Origin: Lentisphaerota bacterium
GTDB taxonomy: Bacteria; Verrucomicrobiota; Lentisphaeria; Victivallales; UBA1829
Direction: 5' to 3'
Length of the DNA stretch: 64,000 bases
Assembly (NCBI GenBank): GCA_015061915.1
Contig: SUVR01000003.1
Coordinates: 152,367-216,366 of the forward strand
The position numbers and the translations under genes were made by a program. The notes beneath the pieces were generated by a model that saw only the letters and a list, made by a program, of their open reading frames with translations, was not told the origin of the DNA and ran no database searches. Positions within the stretch are counted from its first letter, which is position 1. The number at the start of each line of letters is the position of its first letter. Shown here piece after piece: positions 32,474 through 40,080 of this stretch.

Positions 32474-34204
32474 ATGAAAAAAATCTTAACTATGGCAGGC
32501 ATTATGCTCGCCGGTCTTGCTGCTCTGACTGGCTGTAAGACCCAGGAAGACTACGCAAATGATCGCGCGGTCAATGCAGTCCAGCACTGGGAACAGTCCC
32601 GCTGGAACAAGTTTGATGAAAAGCACGAGTTCAAACTGGAAGAGTGCATCAGCCTCGCCATGGAACACAACCTGGACATCAAGGTTGCCAAACTCGAAGA
32701 AGAAGTCACCCGCAATCAGATGATTGCCGAAGCTATGGGTATGCTGCCCGAGCTTACTGTCTCCAATAACTACAGTCATCGTGACAACACGGCTGCTTCC
32801 AGCAGCAAGTCTGTGTCCGAAGGTGGTGCCACTTACAACTACTCCACTTCCACCGAACGCGATATTAACTATTTGAATATTGACCTGGCACTCAGCCTTA
32901 TGGACTTCGGTCTGGCTGCTGCGAACACGGTTCAGGCAAATGACCGCACTCTGATCCGCGAACAGCGTACCCGCAGAGCTGCTCAGAACCTGCAGCTGGA
33001 TGTGGTCCGCGTTTACTTCCAGGTCGCTGCCGCTCAGAAAGCCATCACCATCACCAATGATCTGCTCAATAAGTGCAAAACCCGCTATGAACTGATCCGC
33101 GAAATGGCTCAGAAGAAATACATCGACCCCTTCCGGGCATTCGATGAAACCCGTCGTTTCGTTGATATGGAAAAGCGCCTGACCAACTACACCCGCAGCT
33201 ATGACAACAGCCGCGCTGAACTCCGCGCTCTCCTCGGCCTCGCCGGCAGCAATGACATCATTGTGGATTCCTCCATGCTCAATGTGGATATGCCCCCGGT
33301 GTTCGATCTGCCCTCCATCGAAGTTCAGGAACAGATCGCTCTTCTCAACAGACCGGAACTCTATGAAATCGATATGACCCGTCACATCAACGTGGTGGAA
33401 CTCTACAAGACCATCATTATGATGTTCCCGAACGTCCGTATGTACCTCGATTTCACCAACAGCACCAACAGCTTCCTCTACCACTCCAGCTGGATGGAAA
33501 TCGGTATCCGCGCAGCTTACAACCTGCTCAAGCTCCCGCAGCAGATCATGCGTGCCCGCAGCTACTACAAGCAGATCGAAGCGGAAGATGCCCGCAACTA
33601 TGCCCAGGCGATCGGTATCATCGCTCAGGTCCGCATTGCCAATGCGAACCTCAAGAGCATGAGAGACCGTTTTGTGCTGGATAACAACATCTACAAAGCA
33701 TACAGCGAAAACCTGAAGAATGCGGAAAAAGGCATCAAGTCCGGTACCGGTCTGACCCAGCTGGAACTTGACCACATCCGCCTTGCCACTGCTGAAACCC
33801 AGATCGAACGCCTGATGTCCCTCGGCAACTACTATGTGGCATACTACCGCGTCCTCAACACGATGGGTATCGATGGTACCAAGATCGGTGCAAACGACAG
33901 CTTTGTGAAGGCCTGCCAGCAGAAGCTGGAAGCCGCCCGTGCGGAAGCCGAAGAAGGTATCCGTGAAGCTTGGGAAGTTGCCCGTCAGGAAAAGTGGGTC
34001 GATATCCCGGTTGCTCCCCCCAGCGTTGCCAAGAAGGCAGCTCCGGCAGCAAAGCCCGCAGCCAAAGCTGTTGCCAAACCGGCAGCGAAACCCGCAGCTA
34101 AAGCTGTTGCCAAACCGGCAGCAAAGCCCGCAGCTAAAGCTGTTGCCAAACCGGCAGTGAAACCCGCAGTGGCTGCTCCGGCAAAGGCACCGGTGAAGAA
34201 GTAA
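32474..34204 (+). CDS. TolC-family outer membrane efflux lipoprotein with Ala/Lys/Pro tail
   Basis: 576 residues. Lipoprotein signal ending GLAALTGC (Cys about 21). The long helical body has the two OEP repeats: LEECISLAMEHNLDIKVAKLE in the first half, IDLALSLMDFGLAAANTVQAND and the second-half NAEKGIKSGTGLTQLELDHIRLA. It would form the trimeric outer-membrane tunnel of a type I secretion or efflux system. The last 55 residues are a low-complexity repeat of AKPAAKPAAKAV (12-residue, 36-bp unit), not part of normal TolC proteins. Starts after GGGGGAAG. No membrane fusion protein or pump is next to it, so its partner is elsewhere. A strong terminator follows. Confidence 0.85.
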   Translation: MKKILTMAGIMLAGLAALTGCKTQEDYANDRAVNAVQHWEQSRWNKFDEKHEFKLEECISLAMEHNLDIKVAKLEEEVTRNQMIAEAMGMLPELTVSNNYSHRDNTAASSSKSVSEGGATYNYSTSTERDINYLNIDLALSLMDFGLAAANTVQANDRTLIREQRTRRAAQNLQLDVVRVYFQVAAAQKAITITNDLLNKCKTRYELIREMAQKKYIDPFRAFDETRRFVDMEKRLTNYTRSYDNSRAELRALLGLAGSNDIIVDSSMLNVDMPPVFDLPSIEVQEQIALLNRPELYEIDMTRHINVVELYKTIIMMFPNVRMYLDFTNSTNSFLYHSSWMEIGIRAAYNLLKLPQQIMRARSYYKQIEAEDARNYAQAIGIIAQVRIANANLKSMRDRFVLDNNIYKAYSENLKNAEKGIKSGTGLTQLELDHIRLATAETQIERLMSLGNYYVAYYRVLNTMGIDGTKIGANDSFVKACQQKLEAARAEAEEGIREAWEVARQEKWVDIPVAPPSVAKKAAPAAKPAAKAVAKPAAKPAAKAVAKPAAKPAAKAVAKPAVKPAVAAPAKAPVKK

Positions 34205-34230
34205 TTTCTTTCCCGATTCATTGTTCCCCG

Positions 34231-34266
34231 AACGGTTCCGATCATCAGGTCGGAACCGTTTTTTTA
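34231..34266 (+). terminator. Intrinsic terminator of the TolC-like gene
   Basis: AACGGTTCCGA (34231-34241) pairs perfectly with TCGGAACCGTT (34250-34260), followed by T-rich sequence. The repeat element starts a few bases later. Confidence 0.92.
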
Positions 34267-34273
34267 TACTTTT

Positions 34274-34483
34274 TTTGACGCTCCGTACCTTAATGTCGCC
34301 GGGGAAACGTTCCCCGGTGATCCGAACGGGTCTGTTTTTGACGGGCGACTGATCGCAGTATGGGGGTAAGGGGGAGCCGTCAAAAACAGGGGGTGCAGAG
34401 CACCCTCTTACTTGTGCCGCCCAACTCAACTGCGTTTCGTCGCGGCACGGGAAGATCTATTTGCCACGCCAAAAGGTTCGGGG
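34274..34483 (+). repeat. Interspersed repeat element, copy 2
   Basis: Plus-strand copy of the element at 12538-12748. It starts with TTTGACGCTCCGT (34274-34286), then CCGGGGAA-ACG-TTCCCCGG, then GTTTTTGACGG paired with CCGTCAAAAAC, then GGGTGC-AGA-GCACCC and GTGCCGC paired with GCGGCAC. Compared with copy 1, the GGGCGC/GCGCCC stem is GGGTGC/GCACCC: both arms changed together, which keeps pairing. Confidence 0.8.
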
Positions 34484-34671
34484 ATGCAAAGCACCCTCTT
34501 ACTTGTGCCGCCCAACTCAACTGCGTTTCGTCGCGGCACGGGAAGATCTATTTGCCACGCCAAAAGGTTCGGGGCGCAAAGCACCCTCTTACTTGTGCCG
34601 CCCAACTCAACTGCGTTTCGTCGCGGCACGGGAAGATCCATTTGCCACGCCAAAAGGTTCGGGGTGCAAAG
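34401..34671 (+). repeat. Three tandem 90-bp units
   Basis: The unit starting CACCCTCTTACTTGTGCCGC begins at 34401, 34492 and 34582 (lengths 91, 90, 90), with a partial fourth at 34672. Units differ at only a few positions. Each contains GTGCCGC/GCGGCAC (7-bp stem) and ends in a GGGNGC-AAA-GCACCC hairpin. All forward frames are open through the array, so it could be mistaken for a repeat protein; no ribosome site or signal supports coding. Confidence 0.9.
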
Positions 34672-34969
34672 CACCCTTTTCATTGTACGGCTACCGCGGT
34701 CGCTGAAGCTATGGCGGGACAAGCAGCTTCGCAAGCTCGCTTGCCGTACGGAGGGATTTTGTTTGCCATATATGAAACAATGCAGCGCTCGCTTGCGACA
34801 CATAGGAGTTTATTTTACTCATGGTTCGGACCCTTCGGACGAAAAGGCTCATCCCAGTCATCCCAGTCTTCTCATAAGAGGGCTGTTGCGGCATACTTTG
34901 TGTGATCCGGGATAAAATCAGGAGAATATGTCCCTGTTAAAGTTTTTTTTCGCAGTTGATGTTCTCTGC
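34672..34969 (+). other. Non-coding remainder between the repeat array and the efp promoter
   Basis: Begins with the degraded fourth unit, then GTACGGC (34685-34691) pairing with GCCGTAC (34743-34749) around a repeat-like GCTGAAGCT segment. The rest, to the efp promoter, shows no gene or RNA I recognise. Confidence 0.6.
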
Positions 34970-34997
34970 TTGTAATTTTTAAAAAGTGTGCTATATT
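34970..34997 (+). promoter_or_regulatory. Candidate promoter for efp
   Basis: TTGTAA (34970-34975), 16-bp spacer ending TGC, TATATT (34992-34997), 43 bp before the start codon. Confidence 0.55.
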
Positions 34998-35040
34998 TTA
35001 GCGAAACTCAAATTATCAACCAATTTAACAGGAGTATTTT

Positions 35041-35610
35041 ATGTACAGTGCAGCAGACTTGAAGAAAGGCCTGAAGATCGAAATTGATGGCGAACCCTAT
35101 GCCATTACTGAATTTGAATTCTGCAAACCCGGCAAAGGTACCGCTCTTTACCGTTGCAAACTGAAAAGCATGATCACCGGCAGCACCATGGACCGCACTT
35201 TCCGCCCGGTGGATAAAGTCGGCAAGCCGGACCTGGAAGAACGGGAACTCTACTATTCCTATCAGGATGGCGACAGCTATGTGTTCAGCGATGCCGAAAC
35301 CTATGAAGAAGTCACAGCCAACGCCGATCTCCTCGGCAAGAGCATCTACTTCCTGATCGAAGAATCCCTCTGCAACGGTCTGTTCTTCAATGGCAAGCTG
35401 ATCGATATCACCCTGCCCACCTTCATTGAAAAGGTCATCACCGAAACCGAACCCGGCGCCCGCGGCGATACCGCTTCCACTAACGTGATGAAGCCCGCCA
35501 AGATCGATAACGGCTACGAACTGATGGTCCCGCTATTCATCAACGAAGGCGACACCATTAAGATCGATACCCGTACCGGTGACTACTCCGAACGCGTCAG
35601 CAAAGGCTGA
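35041..35610 (+). CDS. efp: Translation elongation factor P
   Basis: 189 residues, normal EF-P length. It relieves ribosome stalling at polyproline stretches. The KOW-like N-terminal domain holds CKPGKGTA with K32 in the PGKG loop, the position lysylated in EpmA-type systems; OB domains follow (FIEESLCNGLFFNGKLIDITLP; GYELMVPLFINEGDTIKIDTRTG, the C-terminal signature). AGGAG lies 8 bp before the ATG. The modifying enzyme gene epmA starts 8 bp after its stop, which makes the modification type clear from context. Several neighbours carry proline-rich stretches (TolA-like protein, FtsK linker) that would need EF-P. Confidence 0.97.
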   Translation: MYSAADLKKGLKIEIDGEPYAITEFEFCKPGKGTALYRCKLKSMITGSTMDRTFRPVDKVGKPDLEERELYYSYQDGDSYVFSDAETYEEVTANADLLGKSIYFLIEESLCNGLFFNGKLIDITLPTFIEKVITETEPGARGDTASTNVMKPAKIDNGYELMVPLFINEGDTIKIDTRTGDYSERVSKG

Positions 35611-35618
35611 TCGTTCCC

Positions 35619-36545
35619 GTGACTCCGGGCAACCTTGATCTGAAACGCAGGATCCCGGCGCTGAAATACAGAGCCGGAGTTCTTGCGGCAGTCAGAGATT
35701 TTTGCAACGGGAGAGGTTATTGCGAGGTGGAAACACCGGTCGGCGTGATCGCTCCCGCAGCAGAAGAATATATTGAATCGCCTCAAGCAGGCGATTTTTT
35801 CTTGCGCAGCTCCCCTGAACTCCAGATGAAGCGGCTTCTTTGCTGCGGTCTGGAAAAGATGTATCAGCTGGGACCCTGTTTCCGTGCCGGCGAAAACGGC
35901 AGGCTCCACCGCAGTGAGTTCACTATGCTGGAATGGTACGAGGCTCACGCCACTTATCTGGATGCGCTTGAATTTACCACGGAATTGGTCCGGTCTGCCG
36001 CTCACGCCGTCAATAGCAGCGGCACGATCACATTCCGGGGACAGACGATCGACCTTGATGCGCCCTGGGAGATCATCTCCGTACGGGATGCGTTTCAACG
36101 TTTTGCCGGCCGTTCTGCTGACGAACTGGCGGAGGAGGAAGGGCTTTTTGAACTTGTCCTGACTGAATCCGTTGAACCGAATCTGCCGAAGGACCGTCCC
36201 TGCGTCCTGATTGATTATCCGGTCCGTTTCGGTGCCTTTGCCCGTCCCAAGCCTTCCGATTCCACGGTGGTGGAGCGTTGGGAAGCGTATATCGGGGGCG
36301 TGGAGCTTGCCAATACCTATGGAGAGCTGACCGATCCTGTGATCCAGCGGGAACGGTTCCGGCAGTTTGCTGAAACCCGCCGCCGCAATGGTTTGGCGGA
36401 GTACCCTGAGCCGGTGGAATTTCTGGATGCCATCGATTCCGGAATGCCGGATGCCGCCGGCGGAGCATTGGGTTTTGACCGCCTTGTTATGCTCCTTGCC
36501 GGGGCGGACTCGCTGGCAGAAGTGTCTTATCCACTCGATTCCTGA
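35619..36545 (+). CDS. epmA: EF-P lysine ligase EpmA (GenX/PoxA, class II LysRS-like)
   Basis: 308 residues, equivalent to the catalytic domain of class II lysyl-tRNA synthetase without the anticodon-binding domain. Motif 2 is visible as LGPCFRAGENGRLHRSEFTMLEWY, motif 3 as GGALGFDRLVMLLAGADSLAEV; LRSSPELQMKRLL and GVELANTYGELTDP are also typical. It attaches (R)-beta-lysine or lysine to EF-P. The start is a GTG at 35619 with no strong ribosome site, consistent with coupling to efp 8 bp upstream. EpmB, the 2,3-aminomutase that makes beta-lysine, is not in the window. Followed by the phage head cassette. Confidence 0.93.
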   Translation: MTPGNLDLKRRIPALKYRAGVLAAVRDFCNGRGYCEVETPVGVIAPAAEEYIESPQAGDFFLRSSPELQMKRLLCCGLEKMYQLGPCFRAGENGRLHRSEFTMLEWYEAHATYLDALEFTTELVRSAAHAVNSSGTITFRGQTIDLDAPWEIISVRDAFQRFAGRSADELAEEEGLFELVLTESVEPNLPKDRPCVLIDYPVRFGAFARPKPSDSTVVERWEAYIGGVELANTYGELTDPVIQRERFRQFAETRRRNGLAEYPEPVEFLDAIDSGMPDAAGGALGFDRLVMLLAGADSLAEVSYPLDS

Positions 36546-36554
36546 TTCTTTTTG

Positions 36555-36592
36555 TTTGACGCTCTGTGCATTGATAACAACGCATCAATGCA
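36555..36592 (+). promoter_or_regulatory. Repeat-edge motif and 9-bp hairpin before the phage head cassette
   Basis: TTTGACGCTCTGT (36555-36567) is nearly the same 13-base edge found at both copies of the interspersed repeat. It overlaps TGCATTGAT (36567-36575), which pairs perfectly with ATCAATGCA (36584-36592). The hairpin abuts the AAAGGAG ribosome site of the portal gene, so it could be an operator or a translational control; there is no T-run. Confidence 0.4.
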
Positions 36593-36604
36593 AAGGAGAA
36601 AAAT

Positions 36605-37825
36605 ATGTCAAACAAAAATGCCTTTCTGCGGATGCTGGGGAAATTTTCCCGGAAAAAGCCGGAGCCGGACCGACCGGCGTCCCTGCGCCGCACAGCAGCA
36701 GAAAGTGAATTTGATGAATTCACATCGCCGTGGTCCCGTCAGACGGAAGTCCCCCTCAATCTCCGATCCATCCGCCGTGTTTTCCGTGATGCGGATGATG
36801 GCGCACCCGGGGAACTTGCAGGACTTTTTGCCCGTCTGCAGGAGTATGATCCCAATATGGGGGCTCATCTTCAGACCCGTTTTCTTTCCGTTCTTGCCTG
36901 CGACTGGCGTGTAGAGGGAGCAGATCCGGAGCGTGCGGCAGAAGCGGAAAAAATTTTAAGTCGTGCCGGGATCAGGAGGCTTCTTACCCATTTGCTTGGC
37001 GCCCTTGTTCACGGCTATGCCGGGGCAGCGATAATCTGGGGTGATGGAGGCGGTTCGATCCGTTCTTTCCGGCTCATCAGCCCTGTCAATTTTGTGTTCG
37101 ACAAACTGGGCAACCCTGCGCTGCTGACTTATGACGGCAGAGAAAAAGCGTTGGCGTCATACCATGAAAATCAGTTTGTTTTTATCCGGCACGAATCACC
37201 GCTGCTGCGTCCGTTGGTATGGCTTTTTTTCTTCAAATATTATGCCATGCGTGATCGTGCCCGTTATCTGGAGCGGTTCGGTATTCCGTTTATTGCGGCG
37301 AAGATACGCAATGAAGACTTTGAATCTGGCGAGATCCGGGCGGAATTGATGCGGTCCCTTGCCAAACTGGGATCGGATGGCGTTGGACTTCTCAATGAGG
37401 GTGCCGAAATACAGATCATGAATTCCGGCGGCAGTGCGTCTGCTGATTATCAGAGCTGGCTGGATTATCTGGATACCCTTTCCACCCGGCTGATCCTCGG
37501 TCAGACAGCGACCAGTTCCGGCGGGACCGGGTTCAGTAATGGTTCCGTGCAGGAGAATGTGCGCCGGGATTTGATCGAGGCGGACTGCCGTTTGTTGATG
37601 GAGTCGGTCCAGCGTGCAGTGCTTGACCCTCTTGAACGGTACAAGTGGGGCACCGAAGGGACACTTCAATTCAAATTGGATTATGCCGGAAGCGATGACC
37701 TTGTCAGCAAAGCCCGGATGGTGGAGCAACTCAGCAATGCGGGAGTGAAAATCGCACCGGACTGGATCGAAAAAACATTCAATGTCCGTCTGGACAAAAC
37801 AATCAATCAGGAAAAGAGAGGTTAA
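36605..37825 (+). CDS. Mu gp29-like portal protein (DUF935)
   Basis: 406 residues matching the Mu gp29/DUF935 portal family: RLQEYDPNMGAHLQTRFLSVLACDWRVEG near residue 75, YGAAIIWG-type core, the RFGIPFIAAKI and LGQTATSSGGTGFSNGSVQENVRRDLIEADCRLL motifs. Portals form the dodecameric DNA gate of the capsid. It is about 100 residues shorter than Mu gp29 (about 510), lacking part of the C-terminus, but the core is intact and the frame is undisturbed. RBS AAAGGAG 5 bp from the ATG. First of four head genes; no terminase upstream (epmA is there instead) and no gp30 minor head gene downstream. Confidence 0.88.
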   Translation: MSNKNAFLRMLGKFSRKKPEPDRPASLRRTAAESEFDEFTSPWSRQTEVPLNLRSIRRVFRDADDGAPGELAGLFARLQEYDPNMGAHLQTRFLSVLACDWRVEGADPERAAEAEKILSRAGIRRLLTHLLGALVHGYAGAAIIWGDGGGSIRSFRLISPVNFVFDKLGNPALLTYDGREKALASYHENQFVFIRHESPLLRPLVWLFFFKYYAMRDRARYLERFGIPFIAAKIRNEDFESGEIRAELMRSLAKLGSDGVGLLNEGAEIQIMNSGGSASADYQSWLDYLDTLSTRLILGQTATSSGGTGFSNGSVQENVRRDLIEADCRLLMESVQRAVLDPLERYKWGTEGTLQFKLDYAGSDDLVSKARMVEQLSNAGVKIAPDWIEKTFNVRLDKTINQEKRG

Positions 37826-37826
37826 C

Positions 37827-38717
37827 ATGGAAAAAGATTCCATCGTCTGCAGCGGCAGTATTCCGTTTGCAGACAACACGCCGCCGGAGGAATTTCTGCT
37901 TCTCCGTTACGGGAAAAATGTATTTACCAAATCCGGTGAAGAAGGAGAATTTTCGTTCAGCGAGGAAGATGCGGATCAGGTGATCACTGAATTTACCGCT
38001 CACGCCAGAGATCTTGTGATCGATTATGAACATCAAAGTCTCGGCAGCGGGAAGGCGCCCGCTGCCGGGTGGATCGATCAACTGAAAAAGACGGCACAGG
38101 GATTGACCGCTCACGTGAAGTGCTGGACGGCAGAAGCCGCCCGTGCCCTGACTGCGTTGGAATATCGGTATTTTTCTCCGACACTTTATTTTTCCAAAGA
38201 TGGTAAACACGTGGTATCGCTTCATTCCGTGGCATTGACGAATCACCCTGCGCTCCACGGAGTACCCGCCCTCGCAGCTGATGATCTGACCGATCTTTGC
38301 CGTCTTCTGGATCTGAATGATGCGGAAGACCGTCCGTTGGCAATCTGTCAGAAAGTGGCAGATCTTGTCCGGAAAGAGAAAGAGCTGGCAGGGTGGCTGA
38401 CCCGGTGCGGTTTTGCTGATCTTGACGGAGCAGAACAGGCGATCCGTCATTTTAAATGTGCGTGTATTGTTGAAAAAGCGTATAATGACGGAAAAGTGAC
38501 GGAAGCCGAAAAGCCCTGGGCGGAGGCGTTTGCGGCGTCCGATCCGGAGGCATTCCGCACCTGGTGTATCGGTGCGCCGCGTCGTATTCCGGATAATCAG
38601 GATGTGACGGAACGGCAGTGTGCCAGACCGGATAAACAGTCCGTCAGTGCGACAGAATCGAAGATCTTGCGTCTGCTGGGACTGAACGAAAAAACGAAAC
38701 TGGAAGAACAGGTATAA
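37827..38717 (+). CDS. Mu gpI-like head maturation protease/scaffold
   Basis: 296 residues resembling Mu gpI (about 361), a serine-type prohead protease whose C-terminus acts as scaffold. Visible markers: TAHARDLVIDYEHQSL, GKAPAAGWIDQL, EYRYFSPTLYF and the conserved HSVALTNHPALHGVPALA. The C-terminal third is charged and helical, as for a scaffold. ATG 37827 lies 1 bp after the portal stop, with AAGAGAGG upstream. It would cleave itself and the capsid protein during prohead maturation. Catalytic residues were not assigned with certainty. Slightly short but with no frameshift. Confidence 0.85.
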   Translation: MEKDSIVCSGSIPFADNTPPEEFLLLRYGKNVFTKSGEEGEFSFSEEDADQVITEFTAHARDLVIDYEHQSLGSGKAPAAGWIDQLKKTAQGLTAHVKCWTAEAARALTALEYRYFSPTLYFSKDGKHVVSLHSVALTNHPALHGVPALAADDLTDLCRLLDLNDAEDRPLAICQKVADLVRKEKELAGWLTRCGFADLDGAEQAIRHFKCACIVEKAYNDGKVTEAEKPWAEAFAASDPEAFRTWCIGAPRRIPDNQDVTERQCARPDKQSVSATESKILRLLGLNEKTKLEEQV

Positions 38718-38743
38718 CGAACCCTTAACCAAAGGAGAAAAGA

Positions 38744-39664
38744 ATGGATATCAACAGAAAAAATATGGATGCCCTGTTTGCAGGGTTCAAGAGCAATTTT
38801 ACGAATGGTTTTCAGCTTGCCCCTGAAACGTGGAAAAAGTTTTCCGCCGTGGTGCAGTCCGGTACTGCTTCCAACATCTATCCGTTTCTGGAACAGTTTG
38901 GCGGCATGAGCGAATGGCAGAGCGAACGGAATGTGAAAAACGTGGCGTCCCACCGGATCGAAGTTGTGAACCGCGATTTTGAGGAAACGGTTTCCATCTG
39001 CCGGAATGACATTGAAGATGATCAGTACGGGATCTATGGCACGCTGATTGCTGAAATGGGTCGTCATGCGGCGAAATTGTGGCAGGATCTTGCGGTGGAA
39101 GCGCTGCTGGGCAATGGCAACTGGATCGATGAAAAGCCGTTTTTCAGCGCCGACCATGTTTATGGTGAATCTGCTGTCTGCAATACGACATCCGGCGAAC
39201 TGACCGCAGAAAATTATGCTGCGGCCCGGAAGACGATGATGGAATATCGCGGTCATTCCGGAAAGTCTCTCGGCGTTGTGCCGGATCTGTTGATCGTCGG
39301 TCCCAAAAATGAAGCTGCCGCATTCAGCATTCTTAAAGACCGCATGATGCTGCGCAGCTGCAATAAGGATGGTGTCAGCGGCATTGGTGCGACGGATAAC
39401 CCGTGGAACGGCAGTGCCGAATTGCTTGTCCTTCCCGAACTCAGCGGGAGCGATTGCGAAGATCTCTGGTTTCTGGCGAGTACCGGCGGTGTGATCAAGC
39501 CGGTGTTTGTGCAGCAGCGCAAGACACCCGTACTGACCTGTCTTGACCGTGAATCTGATGAAAATGTGTTCAGCCGCAAGGAATATATTTATGGTACCGA
39601 TGCCCGCGGCGAAGCATTCCTTGCCTTCCCCCACCTGATCTACAAGGGCGGCACCGGAGAGTAA
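38744..39664 (+). CDS. Mu gpT-like major capsid protein
   Basis: 306 residues, virtually the length of Mu gpT (305), HK97-type fold expected. Diagnostic stretches: FAGFKSNFTNGFQLAP near the N-terminus, SEWQSERNVKN, ETVSICRNDIEDDQYGIYG, KLWQDLAVEALLGN, FFSADH and the C-terminal DENVFSRKEYIYGTDARGEAFLAFP. Strong ribosome site AAAGGAG 7 bp before the ATG. The full-length, undisturbed frame with intact family motifs implies selection for a working capsid protein. It is the third gene of the four-gene head cassette and its codon and base usage look like those of the neighbouring host genes. Confidence 0.92.
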   Translation: MDINRKNMDALFAGFKSNFTNGFQLAPETWKKFSAVVQSGTASNIYPFLEQFGGMSEWQSERNVKNVASHRIEVVNRDFEETVSICRNDIEDDQYGIYGTLIAEMGRHAAKLWQDLAVEALLGNGNWIDEKPFFSADHVYGESAVCNTTSGELTAENYAAARKTMMEYRGHSGKSLGVVPDLLIVGPKNEAAAFSILKDRMMLRSCNKDGVSGIGATDNPWNGSAELLVLPELSGSDCEDLWFLASTGGVIKPVFVQQRKTPVLTCLDRESDENVFSRKEYIYGTDARGEAFLAFPHLIYKGGTGE

Positions 39665-39665
39665 T

Positions 39666-40070
39666 ATGGGAAACTACCTTACCGCCGAAAAACTCGCCCG
39701 ACATCTCGGCAGCCGTTATGATGCTCTGACCGGGAATGATGATGCCTTGATCGCAGAAATCCTTGCCCGTGCGGCGGCGATCATTGAGGGATTCGCATCT
39801 GTCCGCTATGAGGTTCCGCTGACACCGACTCCCTTGTTGGAGGAATGGGCGCTTGCTCTTGCTGAACACAGTCTTTACAAGCGTCTGCCCGGTTCACAGA
39901 TTCCGGAAAAGATCCGTGAAGCCTATACCCGGACGATCGGACAGCTTTCCGATCTTGCCTCAAATAAGATGGGAACCGGCGGTTTGCTGACTTTCCGTCA
40001 GAAGCCGGCAGTGATGAGCCCGTTTTCTGTTCAGAACAACCGGATCGACCGGATGACTGACGGAGAGTGA
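39666..40070 (+). CDS. Mu gp36-like head completion protein (DUF1320)
   Basis: 134 residues, normal for DUF1320/Mu gp36 (about 140). Markers: YLTAEKLARHLG at the N-terminus, an all-helical body with IIEGFASVRYEVPL and the EHSLYKRLPG region. These proteins are thought to act in head-tail joining. The start is 1 bp after the capsid stop with GGAGAG upstream. It is the last complete phage gene: an ATG at 40075 opens a frame of only about 23 codons, running into hemW on the other strand, so any former downstream tail genes are gone. Confidence 0.85.
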   Translation: MGNYLTAEKLARHLGSRYDALTGNDDALIAEILARAAAIIEGFASVRYEVPLTPTPLLEEWALALAEHSLYKRLPGSQIPEKIREAYTRTIGQLSDLASNKMGTGGLLTFRQKPAVMSPFSVQNNRIDRMTDGE

Positions 40071-40080
40071 CACTATGTTT

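Noticed and set aside
34401..34671. CRISPR array
   Set aside because: The 90-bp units are contiguous near-identical repeats with no unique spacers, and no cas gene is in the window.
34360..34915. Repeat protein encoded by the 34-kb array
   Set aside because: Open in all forward frames because the repeated unit lacks stops; no ribosome site, and the DNA-level stems are conserved rather than one frame.
36605..40070. Complete Mu-like prophage
   Set aside because: Only four head genes are present; no transposase, terminase, tail or lysis genes, and housekeeping genes lie on both sides.
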